6,821 bases of DNA from Solirubrobacteraceae bacterium (GTDB lineage Bacteria; Actinomycetota; Thermoleophilia; Solirubrobacterales; Solirubrobacteraceae), in the NCBI GenBank assembly GCA_019683665.1, contig JADGIB010000200.1, positions 1 to 6,821 of the forward strand, given 5' to 3'. The notes beneath the pieces were generated by a model. The model made no database searches and had not been told where the DNA came from. It was given only the letters and a program-made list of their open reading frames with translations. Made by a program: the position numbers and the translations under genes. This document shows, piece by piece, positions 1 to 6,821 of the stretch (position 1 is its first letter; every line of letters starts with the position of its first letter).

Positions 1-1077
1 CGCGCGGGGGCGCGGCGGCGCGCGCGGGCCCGTCCGGCGCGCCGGCGGGCGGGCGCTGGACGAGCGCGCCGTACCAGCCGAGGCCCGCGCAGGTCTCGTA
101 GCCGGGGGTGAGCGCGAACCCGACGATCCGGTCGCCGTCGGCGTCGTAGCCGCGCTCGCGGCCCTCGATGCGCAGCGTGGCCGTCTCCTCGAGCAGGCCG
201 CGGCCGTCGGAGGCGGCGATGACGCGGCCGGAGGCGTCGAGCAGGAGGCTGCGGGTGCGGGACCGCTCCTCCCCCGACAGGCCGATGCCCTCGACGATCG
301 CCTGCGCCTGCGGCGCCCAGTCGAAGAAGATGCCGAGCGCGCCGATGACCTCGCCGTGCTCGTCGCCGCCGGCGCGGACCGCGGTCGAGTACGCCGCGCC
401 GTCGAGGCCGTCCTCGCGGCGGATGTCGTCGACCGCGTAGGCGGCGCCCGCCGCCGTCGCCATCGCCTGCCGGAACCAGCGCTCGCCGGAGACGTCGCGG
501 CCGAGGACCCGGCGGTAGCGGTCCGGGCGGCCGTGGGCGATGACGCGGCCGGAGCGGTCGGCGATCCACAGGTCGAGGTAGACCGTGTAGCTGGAGAGGA
601 TGACGCCGAGGCGCCGCGACGCGTGCCGGGCGCGGTCCTCGTCGCCGGGCTCGGCGCACGCCCCGACGACGGCCGAGTCGGTCGCCCACCAGCGCACGTC
701 GCAGGAGCGCTCGTAGAGGTTGCGGTCGATGAGCTCGATCGCGTGCAGGGCGAGGTCGGCCAGGCGCCGGCCGCGGCCCTGCTCGACGAGGCGCCGGCGC
801 TGGACGTCGAGCTCCTGGACGCGGGCGGCCAGCTCGGTGTTCAGCTCGTCGGCGACGGCGCTGATCGTGTCGGCGACGTTGCCGACTCCTGGGCCACCAT
901 CTCGAAGCCGCGGCCGTGCTCCCCGGCGCGCGCCGCTTCGATCTGGGCGTTGACGGCGAGGATCTTCGTCGTCGAGGCGACGTGCTCGATGCGGGAGAGC
1001 TTCTCGGCGGCGAGGACCCCGACCTCGGCGGCGATGCGGACGATGCGCTCGGGCATGGTGCCCCGACGTTCGGCCAC
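1..1077 (-). CDS. Short MCP/Cache chemoreceptor-like protein, frameshifted, 3' end outside window
   Basis: The product resembles soluble methyl-accepting chemotaxis proteins, which pass ligand signals to the CheA/CheW kinase complex. Numbering from ATG 1056, residues about 23-57 form the MCP hairpin tip (NAQIEAARAGEHGRGF, then MVAQE). The reading frame then shifts: one base appears to be missing at 885/886, and the literal frame stops at 841-843. Restoring one base gives VGNVADTISAVADEL and about 295 further open codons to the window edge. These include RNLYERSCDVRWWATD (near 675-730) and a Cache-like sensor region (about 380-600) with LWIADRSGRVIAHG and GERWFRQAM. No transmembrane segment or HAMP domain is visible. 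I chose GTG 1077 because AAGGA lies nine bases before it; ATG 1056 lacks a clear site. The start is 56 bases after sugC. The Pro/Ala-rich tail at the edge may be poor sequence. The ligand is unknown. Confidence 0.72.
881..892 (-). other. Apparent single-base deletion (frameshift) in the chemoreceptor gene
   Basis: On the minus strand the family pattern expects VAQEVGNVAD, but the bases read GCCCAGGAG followed directly by TCGGCAACG. Adding one G after GAG (equivalent to one C between 885 and 886 on the plus strand) gives GAG GTC GGC AAC and restores an open frame to the window edge. Without it the product ends at TGA 843-841 after about 64 residues from ATG 1056. Both halves read as one family, so this is either a sequencing or assembly slip or a recent inactivating mutation; the sequence alone cannot tell which. 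Confidence 0.75.
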
Positions 1078-1086
1078 GCGTCGTGA

Positions 1087-1091
1087 TCCTT
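1087..1091 (-). promoter_or_regulatory. Ribosome binding site deciding the chemoreceptor start
   Basis: AAGGA on the minus strand lies nine bases before GTG 1077-1075. The later in-frame ATG at 1056-1054 is preceded only by CGGGGCACC, a poorer match. This favours the GTG start and seven extra residues (MAERRGT), which carry no recognisable domain. Confidence 0.45.
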
Positions 1092-1112
1092 GGCGGCGAT
1101 GCGCCACGTGCC

Positions 1113-1129
1113 GCGGCGCGGGGCGCCGC
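1113..1129 (-). terminator. GC hairpin after sugC, possible weak terminator
   Basis: A perfect 7-bp inverted repeat (GCGGCGC / GCGCCGC) with a three-base loop begins four bases after the sugC stop codon. There is no T tract after it on the minus strand, so it is not a classical intrinsic terminator. High-GC actinobacteria often have such hairpins without U tails, but G/C-only repeats also occur by chance at this base composition. Confidence 0.22.
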
Positions 1130-1133
1130 CCGC

Positions 1134-2327
<1,194 letters not shown>

Positions 2328-2341
2328 GGCGTGCGGCTGCG

Positions 2342-2347
2342 CTCCTT
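2342..2347 (-). promoter_or_regulatory. sugC ribosome binding site overlapping the sugB stop codon
   Basis: TAAGGAG on the minus strand combines the sugB stop TAA (2348-2346) with a strong AAGGAG site. The spacer to the sugC ATG is 14 bases, longer than usual, but no in-frame ATG, GTG or TTG lies between them, so ATG 2327 stands. The arrangement suggests that ribosomes finishing sugB help start sugC. Confidence 0.55.
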
Positions 2348-3182
2348 ATCCCTTGACTGCGCCGGCGGTGAGGCCCGCGACGATGCGGCGCTGGAAGATC
2401 ATTACCAGGATGATGATCGGAATCGTGACGATTACGGCGGCGGCGGCGATCGAGCCGTAGGGAGCGGTGAACTGCGACGCCCCCGGGAACTGCGACAGCG
2501 CGGCCGGGACGGTCTGCGCCGCCGACGTCGACGTCAGCGAGACGGCGAACACGAAGTCGTTCCAGCAGAAGATGAAGACGAGGATCGCCGTCGTCGCCAC
2601 CCCGGGCGCGGCGAGCGGCACGATCACCTTGCGGAACGCCTGGAACGGCGTCGCCCCGTCGACTTGGGCCGCCTGCTCCAGCTCCCACGGGATCTCCCGG
2701 AAGAACGCCGTCAGCGTGTAGATCGCCAGCGGCAGCGCGAACGTCAGGTACGGGATGATCAGGCCCGGCCAGGTGTCGAACAGGCCCAGGTTCCGCCACA
2801 TGTTGTAGAGCGGGCCGACGATCGAGATCGGCGGGAACATCGCGATCATCAGCGCCGCGCCGAGCATGATCGCCTTCCCGGGGAAGTTCAGGCGCGCGAT
2901 CGCATAGGCGGCCATCGACGCGAGCACGACCGCGATCGCCGTCGCGATCGCGGCGATCCCGAACGAGTTCAGCAGCGCCCGCGTGAAGACGTCCTGCTCG
3001 AAGATGTTGCGGTAGTTCTCCAGCGACCACTCGCTCGGCAGGAAGCGCCCGTCGGTCACCGTCCCCGGCGACTTCAGCGAGAGCATGAGGATCCACAGGA
3101 CCGGGAACAGCGCGACGACGAGCACGAGCGCGTCGGTCGCCGCCCAGCCGAGGATCCGCCGGTTGCGCAGCCCGCCGTCCAC
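2346..3182 (-). CDS. sugB: Trehalose-type ABC importer permease SugB (MalG family)
   Basis: This 278-residue inner-membrane permease is the second half of the translocation channel and contacts the ATPase through its EAA loop. The loop runs from about 169 to 194 (EQAAQVDGATPFQAF, conserved Gly176, then VIVPLAAPG). About six hydrophobic segments are visible, near 15-36, 72-95, 104-126, 138-160, 195-216 and 243-264. The C-terminal QRRIVAGLTAGAVKG is typical of MalG/UgpE-type permeases. Length matches mycobacterial SugB (about 274). The start is GTG 3182-3180, directly after the sugA stop (TAGGTG), with GGAGG eight bases upstream; no earlier start is possible without entering sugA. sugC follows 18 bases after its stop. 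Some residue-level features are shared with maltose, glycerol-phosphate and lactose permeases, so specificity rests on the cluster. Confidence 0.92.
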   Translation of the reverse strand: MDGGLRNRRILGWAATDALVLVVALFPVLWILMLSLKSPGTVTDGRFLPSEWSLENYRNIFEQDVFTRALLNSFGIAAIATAIAVVLASMAAYAIARLNFPGKAIMLGAALMIAMFPPISIVGPLYNMWRNLGLFDTWPGLIIPYLTFALPLAIYTLTAFFREIPWELEQAAQVDGATPFQAFRKVIVPLAAPGVATTAILVFIFCWNDFVFAVSLTSTSAAQTVPAALSQFPGASQFTAPYGSIAAAAVIVTIPIIILVMIFQRRIVAGLTAGAVKG

Positions 3183-4124
3183 CTAGCTCCCCTCCCCCGG
3201 CCGGCTCGTGCCGAGCACGCGGATGAAGAAGACCGCGATGAGCATGACGCTCAGGAAGATCAGCACCGACACGGCCGAGCCGAGCCCGAGGTTCAGCCGG
3301 TTCAGGAGCTGGTTGTAGCCGAGGATCGAGACCGTCTCGATCTTCGGGTTCGTCCCGTTCTGGCCGATGATGAAGGCCGAGTCGAAGATCCGGAACGCGT
3401 CGAGCGTGCGGAACAGGAGCGCGACGAGGATCGCCGGCTTCATGAGCGGGACGGTGATCCGCCAGAACCGCTGCCACGCGCTCGCCCCGTCGACCTTCGC
3501 CGCCTCGTGCATCTCGTCGGGCACGAGCGCGAGGCCGGCGAGCAGCAGCAGGGCCATGAACGGGGTCGTCTTCCACACCTCGGCCCCGATGACGACGAGG
3601 AGGCTCGTGACCGGGTGGGCCTGGTCGACGAGGTCGTGGTCGATCCCGAGCCAGTGCGGGATGAAGCCGCCCGACGGCGTCGAGAAGGCCAGCAGCCACG
3701 CGTAGGCGGCGACGACCGTGACGATGCCGTACGGGATCAGCGACGCGGTCCGCACGAGCCCGCGCCCGACCAGCGCGCGGTGCATGACGAGGGCTAGGAG
3801 CATCCCGAGCACGAGCTCGAGCGACACCGACACGACGGTGATGAGCATCGTGCGCCCGAAGTCGCTCCACCACAGGCCCGAGCTGAGCACGGTGATGTAG
3901 TTGTCGAAGCCGATGAACTTCTGCTCGTCGGGGAAGCGCAGGTCGGCGCGCAGGAGCGACAGGTAGACCGCGTAGACGATCGGATACGCGGTGACGGCGA
4001 TCATCACGATGACCGCCGGCAGGCACAGCAGCCAGCCGAGGCGGCGCTCGGCGCGGGCGCGGTCGGAGACGCGCTTGCGCGCGGGCCGCGCCGGCGAGGT
4101 CGTGCCCGCGGTCGCGGCCTCCAT
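3183..4124 (-). CDS. sugA: Trehalose-type ABC importer permease SugA (MalF family)
   Basis: This 313-residue membrane permease pairs with SugB to form the sugar channel. A charged cytoplasmic N-terminus (1-29, rich in Arg) is followed by about six hydrophobic segments, near 30-57, 92-116, 124-147, 172-200, 231-255 and 283-304. The EAA loop is at about 207-230 (EAAKVDGASAWQRF, Gly213, then ITVPLMKP). Blocks RTASLIPYGIVTVVA, AEVWKTTPFM, LLFRTLDAFRIFD and LGLGSAVSVLIF closely resemble mycobacterial SugA (about 307 residues) as I recall it, more specifically than generic MalF proteins. The ATG shares a base with the stop codon of the binding protein (TGATG), and AAGGGG lies eight bases upstream within that gene. 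The four genes therefore probably form one transcript with matched translation. Confidence 0.92.
   Translation of the reverse strand: MEAATAGTTSPARPARKRVSDRARAERRLGWLLCLPAVIVMIAVTAYPIVYAVYLSLLRADLRFPDEQKFIGFDNYITVLSSGLWWSDFGRTMLITVVSVSLELVLGMLLALVMHRALVGRGLVRTASLIPYGIVTVVAAYAWLLAFSTPSGGFIPHWLGIDHDLVDQAHPVTSLLVVIGAEVWKTTPFMALLLLAGLALVPDEMHEAAKVDGASAWQRFWRITVPLMKPAILVALLFRTLDAFRIFDSAFIIGQNGTNPKIETVSILGYNQLLNRLNLGLGSAVSVLIFLSVMLIAVFFIRVLGTSRPGEGS
3191..3195 (-). promoter_or_regulatory. sugB ribosome binding site inside the end of sugA
   Basis: GGAGG within the last codons of sugA lies eight bases before the sugB GTG, and the sugA stop TAG touches that GTG. The strong site supports GTG 3182-3180 as the start despite the non-ATG codon and implies coupled translation of the two permeases. 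Confidence 0.6.
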
Positions 4125-5365
4125 CAGAGCAGCCCCTTGGACTCGAGCGCGTCGGCCACGCGGGTGCGCAGCTCCTGCGCCGTCTTCGGCGGGTCGATCG
4201 ACGACGGCGGCGAGACCGTCTTGTAGATCGCCAGCGACACGTCGGAGTACAGCGGCGTCTGCGGGCGGACCGCCGCGTCGCGCAGCTGCTCGCGGATGAG
4301 CTCGGCGAACGGGTACTCCTTCACGAACGCCTCGTCGTCATAGATCTCCTCCAGCGTCGGCGGCAGGCCGCCCTTGAGGGCGAAGTCGCGCTGGTTCTCG
4401 GCGTTGCGCATGCAGGTCGCCGCCTCGAACGCCTCGTCAGGGTGCTTCGTCGACCCGCCGACGCCCCAGTTGAACCCGCCGATCGGCGCCTTCTTGCCGG
4501 CGTCGCCCGGCGCCACGCTCGGGTACGGCGCCCAGGCGATCTGCTCGAACAGCTCGGGCGCGTTGTCGCGGGCGCTCGGGTAGATGAACGGGTAGTTGAC
4601 CTGGAAGGCGGCCTGGCCGGTCTCGAACGCGAGCCGGTTCTGGTCCTCCTTCTGGCTCGACAGCGACGGGTCGGCGGCGGGCGATCGCGCGAGCTTGGCC
4701 ATGACGCCGAGCGCGGCCTCGGTCGGCTCGGGCTCGAGGCTGACCGTGTCGGGGCCGTCGAGGATCTGCCCGCCGGCCGACTGGATGAGCGAGTTGAACC
4801 AGACCGTCGTGCCCTCGTACTGGGCGCCCTGGATCTCGATCCGCCCGCCCTCCTTCATCTCGGAGGCGGTGTCGATCAGCTCGTCCCAGGTCCCGGGCGG
4901 GTCGCCGTCGACGAGGTCCTTGCGGTACCAGAGCAGCTGGGTGTTCGCGTTCGCCGGGGCGCCGTAGAGGTCGCCCTCGTAGGTGGCGGTCTCGAGCGGG
5001 CCGGCGAGCGTGCCCTTCGCGACGCGGTCGGCCCACTCCTTCGGCCACGGCTTGATCCACTCGGCCTCGGCGAACTCGGCCGTCCAGATGACGTCCATCG
5101 AGATGATGTCGATCGACGAGTCCTTGGCCGCCAGGCGGCGCACGAGCGACTGGCGCTGCGTGTCGGGGTCGTTGCCGAGCGCGTTGAACGTGATCCTGTA
5201 GCGCCCCTCCGACTGCTGCGTGCAGCGCTCGGCCGCGGCCCGGAACGTGCCCGCGGGCTCGTTGTAGGCCCAGAAGTTCAGCTCGACGGCGCCGCCGCCG
5301 GACCCGCACCCGGCGACCGCGGCGAGCGCGGCGACCGAGGCGAGCAGGAGGAGCGGGCGTCTCAC
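4124..5365 (-). CDS. lpqY: Trehalose-binding lipoprotein LpqY-like, ABC importer
   Basis: This 413-residue lipoprotein should capture the sugar outside the membrane and deliver it to SugA/SugB. A signal peptide ends in a lipobox VAGC, making Cys20 the lipidated residue. The mature part is a family 1-type solute-binding fold. Several blocks parallel mycobacterial LpqY: AAERCTQQ (44-51), DVIWTAEFAEAEW (91-103), NTQLLWYRKDLV (141-152), VWFNSLIQSAGG (188-199), VNYPFIYPS (256-264), APYPSVAPG (279-287), IGGFNWGV (295-302) and AAVRPQTPLY (364-373). Cys48 and Cys318 align with cysteines I recall in LpqY and could form a disulfide. The start is GTG 5365; an upstream GTG meets TGA at once. No good ribosome site is seen, and an inverted repeat ends four bases before the start. 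Trehalose is the best-supported substrate; a related disaccharide remains possible. Confidence 0.88.
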   Translation of the reverse strand: MRRPLLLLASVAALAAVAGCGSGGGAVELNFWAYNEPAGTFRAAAERCTQQSEGRYRITFNALGNDPDTQRQSLVRRLAAKDSSIDIISMDVIWTAEFAEAEWIKPWPKEWADRVAKGTLAGPLETATYEGDLYGAPANANTQLLWYRKDLVDGDPPGTWDELIDTASEMKEGGRIEIQGAQYEGTTVWFNSLIQSAGGQILDGPDTVSLEPEPTEAALGVMAKLARSPAADPSLSSQKEDQNRLAFETGQAAFQVNYPFIYPSARDNAPELFEQIAWAPYPSVAPGDAGKKAPIGGFNWGVGGSTKHPDEAFEAATCMRNAENQRDFALKGGLPPTLEEIYDDEAFVKEYPFAELIREQLRDAAVRPQTPLYSDVSLAIYKTVSPPSSIDPPKTAQELRTRVADALESKGLL

Positions 5366-5369
5366 GGCA

Positions 5370-5411
5370 CGCGATCCGTACCCGCCCGGTGCGCGCGGGA
5401 AACGGATCGCG
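5370..5411. repeat. Spaced 10-bp inverted repeat before lpqY: candidate operator or leader hairpin
   Basis: Perfect arms CGCGATCCGT and ACGGATCGCG (minus-strand order) flank a 22-base spacer, with the last arm ending four bases before the lpqY GTG. The spacer holds a further 5-bp pairing (CCCGC / GCGGG), so the transcript could fold into one long stem covering the region where a ribosome site should lie. The mixed-base arms are less likely to be chance than the G/C-only repeats nearby. It could be a repressor operator (a separate regulator gene is not in the window) or an RNA structure limiting lpqY translation. No T tract follows, so a terminator is less likely. Confidence 0.5.
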
Positions 5412-5415
5412 CGCC

Positions 5416-5439
5416 GCGGCGCGGCTGGCGCCGCGCCGC
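5416..5439 (-). terminator. GC-rich hairpin after the desaturase gene, possible terminator
   Basis: A perfect 10-bp stem (GCGGCGCGGC / GCCGCGCCGC) with a four-base loop starts seven bases after the desaturase stop. It has no U tract, so intrinsic termination is uncertain, but its place between the csp-desaturase pair and the importer genes fits a boundary between transcription units. G/C-only composition makes chance formation possible. Confidence 0.35.
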
Positions 5440-5446
5440 TCGACGC

Positions 5447-6388
5447 TCAGGCGGCGGCCTTGGCCGCGAGGCGGTCCGGCCGCGGACGCACGACGTCCCA
5501 GGCCAGCCCGGCCCGCTCCAGGCCGCGGATCACCCACGCCGACGGGTCGATCTGCCAGCGGCGCATGCCGTGGAAGGCGGCCGTCGGGAACGCGTGGTGG
5601 TTGTTGTGCCACGCCTCGCCGAACGACAGCGGCGCCAGCCAGGCGAGGTTGCGCGACTCGTCCTCGGTGACGTAGTCGCGCCGCCCGAAGAAGTGGCACA
5701 GCGAGTTGATCGCGAACGTGACGTGGTGGACGACGAACATCCGCACCAGCCCGCCCCACAGCAGGCCGGTGAGCGCCGCCTGCCAGGTCCCGACGAGCAG
5801 GAAGCCGAGCAGGGCCGGCAGGGCCAGCCCGGCCGCCGCCCACCACAGGAACGTGCGGTCGACGAACGCGACGACCGGGTCCTTGAGCAGGTCCGGCGCG
5901 TAGCGCGTCTTCAGCCCGCGCTGGGTGTGGACGAACAGCCAGCCGACGTGGGCGTGCAGCAGGCCGCGCAGCGCGCCCAGCCAGCCGTGGCCGTGGTCGA
6001 CGTGCGGGCTGTGCGGGTCGCCGGGCCGGTCCGAGAACGCGTGGTGCTTGCGGTGGTCGGCGACCCAGGAGACGATCGGCCCCTCGATCGCGGCCGAGCC
6101 GGCGATCGCCAGCGCGGCGCGGACGCCCCGCGTCGTCTTGAAGCTGCGGTGCGTGAACAGCCGGTGGAACCCGACCGTGATGCCGAGCCCGGTGATCGCG
6201 TACATCACCCCGAAGACGACGAGGTCCTGCCAGTGCAGCCAGCCGCCCCACGCCTGCCAGGCGACGACGCCGAGCGAGACGATCGGCAGGGCGGTGACGA
6301 GGCCCGTGATGATCCGGTCGCGCGTCTCGTTGACGACCGGCTCGACGTCACCCGCCGGGACGGGCGACGCCGGGCCGGGGCCCATCAC
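5447..6388 (-). CDS. Acyl-CoA / fatty-acid delta-9-type desaturase
   Basis: This 313-residue integral membrane di-iron oxygenase would insert a double bond into saturated acyl chains, using O2 and electrons from a separate donor, and so raise membrane fluidity. The three histidine boxes are present: HRLFTH (75-80), HRKHH (112-116) and HNNHH (261-265). Other family marks are DPHSPH (124-129) and HHVTFAINSLCH (221-232). Hydrophobic segments lie near 26-46, 56-73, 183-200 and 203-222. Length and boxes fit the stearoyl-CoA desaturase (OLE1/DesA3-like) family; no fused cytochrome b5 or ferredoxin domain is seen, and no electron-transfer partner gene is in the window. The start is either GTG 6388 or the adjacent ATG 6385; both overlap the csp stop codon, and no ribosome site is visible, so translation probably depends on coupling to csp. 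Double-bond position is not provable from sequence. Confidence 0.93.
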   Translation of the reverse strand: MMGPGPASPVPAGDVEPVVNETRDRIITGLVTALPIVSLGVVAWQAWGGWLHWQDLVVFGVMYAITGLGITVGFHRLFTHRSFKTTRGVRAALAIAGSAAIEGPIVSWVADHRKHHAFSDRPGDPHSPHVDHGHGWLGALRGLLHAHVGWLFVHTQRGLKTRYAPDLLKDPVVAFVDRTFLWWAAAGLALPALLGFLLVGTWQAALTGLLWGGLVRMFVVHHVTFAINSLCHFFGRRDYVTEDESRNLAWLAPLSFGEAWHNNHHAFPTAAFHGMRRWQIDPSAWVIRGLERAGLAWDVVRPRPDRLAAKAAA

Positions 6389-6588
6389 AGCGGGCGGACG
6401 TCGACGGCCTTCGGGCCCTTCGGTCCGTCCTCGGACTCGAACGAGACCCGCGCTCCTTCCGCCAGCGTGCGGAACCCGTCCGCGCTGATGCCGCTGTAGT
6501 GCACGAACAGGTCCTTGCCGGGCTCATCCGGGCTGATGAAGCCGAAGCCCTTGTCGTCGTTGAACCACTTGACGGTTCCGGTGGCCAT
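6385..6588 (-). CDS. CspA-family cold-shock protein
   Basis: This 67-residue single cold-shock domain protein would bind single-stranded RNA or DNA and act as an RNA chaperone. RNP1 is KGFGFI (13-18) and RNP2-like LFVHYSGI is at 27-34, within the usual five-strand fold beginning MATGTVKWFN. Length is typical of the family (65-70). An in-frame extension to 6645 exists, but I chose ATG 6588 because GGAGGA lies four bases before it and the family starts there. The stop codon TGA overlaps the start of the desaturase gene (GTGATG), placing the pair on one transcript. A leader of roughly 90 bases with a hairpin precedes it. Many Csp proteins are not cold-induced, so induction is inferred from the neighbour, not shown. 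Confidence 0.95.
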   Translation of the reverse strand: MATGTVKWFNDDKGFGFISPDEPGKDLFVHYSGISADGFRTLAEGARVSFESEDGPKGPKAVDVRPL

Positions 6589-6592
6589 GGGG

Positions 6593-6598
6593 TCCTCC
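6593..6598 (-). promoter_or_regulatory. csp ribosome binding site
   Basis: GGAGGA on the minus strand sits four bases before ATG 6588. It selects this start over in-frame upstream codons such as the ATG encoding MTVEDP (about 6606), whose nearest AGGAG is about 19 bases away. Confidence 0.7.
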
Positions 6599-6654
6599 AC
6601 GGTCATGTGCTGCGAACGCGGAGGTCTCCTGCGCGGCGCTGGCACGGCTCTGGT

Positions 6655-6673
6655 GGTTGGGCTCCTCCCAACC
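6655..6673 (-). promoter_or_regulatory. Hairpin in the csp leader
   Basis: A perfect 7-bp inverted repeat (GGTTGGG / CCCAACC) with loop AGGAG (minus strand) lies about 67 bases before the csp start. If transcription begins near 6680, it would sit at the 5' end of the leader, where a stem can stabilise mRNA or act as a temperature-sensitive structure. The loop displays a Shine-Dalgarno-like AGGAG with no nearby start codon. Whether it is functional is unknown. Confidence 0.4.
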
Positions 6674-6685
6674 CTTTCGCCGCGC

Positions 6686-6723
6686 AGCCTAGCCCAAACG
6701 GACGACGCGTGGGGAAATTCCCC
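6686..6723 (-). promoter_or_regulatory. Candidate csp-desaturase promoter with overlapping palindrome
   Basis: Reading the minus strand, TAGGCT (6691-6686) matches the TAnnnT pattern of an actinobacterial -10 element and would place the start of the transcript near 6680. No good -35 hexamer is present. Instead, the perfect palindrome GGGGAAATTCCCC (6711-6723) lies about where a -35 element would be, in one of the few A/T-containing patches of this end. It may be an operator for a dimeric regulator. Both calls rest on pattern only. Confidence 0.27.
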
Positions 6724-6821
6724 GTGCCGGGCCGCCGCGCGACCGCGCGCGCGGCGGGGGGGGGGGGGCCGCGGCGCCGCGCCCCGGCGCGGCGCCGCCG
6801 CCCCCGGGGGCGGCGGCCGCG
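6724..6821. repeat. GC-only palindromic right edge
   Basis: No gene is seen. The stretch holds a run of 13 G (6756-6768), a 12-bp stem with a four-base loop (6771-6798) and a perfect 24-base palindrome (6794-6817) centred on CCCCC/GGGGG. Apart from two bases near the left side it is entirely G and C. Such sequence stops polymerases and assemblers, so this probably marks a contig end and may include errors; no biological role is proposed. Confidence 0.5.

Noticed and set aside
34..45. Palindrome CCGGCGCGCCGG near the left edge
   Set aside because: It lies within the still-open chemoreceptor frame, in near pure G/C sequence where such palindromes are expected by chance.
168..953. Plus-strand open frames over the chemoreceptor
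   Set aside because: They are antisense shadows; the minus strand in this region shows MCP and Cache-like sequence once one base is restored.
4437..6499. Long open frames of 604 (minus) and 685 (plus) codons
   Set aside because: Both overlap the desaturase and lpqY in other frames and show only composition-driven residues.
6589..6645. N-terminal 19-residue extension of the cold-shock protein
   Set aside because: The family starts at MATGTVKWF, a good GGAGGA site precedes ATG 6588, and the extension is Arg/Pro-rich with no supporting ribosome site.

Overview
The window is very GC-rich, and every gene I can support lies on the minus strand. GC-biased codon use, GTG starts and a lpqY-sugA-sugB-sugC cluster indicate a high-GC actinobacterium. 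The small cold-shock protein and the short chemoreceptor are reminiscent of Thermoleophilia/Solirubrobacterales; I hold that placement with moderate confidence and from memory. Both ends are almost pure G/C with palindromes and homopolymers, as expected where an assembly breaks.

Layout in transcription order, from the right edge to the left. (1) Positions 6589-6821 hold no gene: a GC-only edge, a candidate promoter with a palindrome, and a leader with a hairpin. (2) A 67-residue CspA-family cold-shock protein (6385-6588) overlaps the start of a three-histidine-box acyl-CoA/fatty-acid desaturase (5447-6388); together they look like a small cold-response unit. (3) An 81-base gap contains a GC hairpin (possible terminator) and a spaced 10-bp inverted repeat ending four bases before the next start codon. 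(4) Four tightly packed genes encode an ABC importer: lipoprotein substrate-binding protein (4124-5365), two permeases (3183-4124 and 2346-3182) and the ATPase (1134-2327). Gene order, lengths and many sequence blocks match the mycobacterial trehalose importer LpqY-SugA-SugB-SugC. (5) After a 56-base gap comes a short, soluble, chemoreceptor-like gene (1077 down to the left edge), with an MCP signalling-tip hairpin first and a Cache-like sensor region after it. It carries an apparent one-base deletion at 885/886 and runs off the window.

Functionally, the importer should take up trehalose or a closely related disaccharide at the expense of ATP. The upstream unit couples RNA-chaperone and membrane-fluidity responses. 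A theme of stress and cold/desiccation physiology is possible, since trehalose is also a compatible solute, but this is inference from adjacency. I saw no mobile element, CRISPR array, tRNA or rRNA. No wholly new system is evident; the most unusual items are the chemoreceptor layout with its frameshift, the csp-desaturase overlap and the inverted repeat before lpqY.
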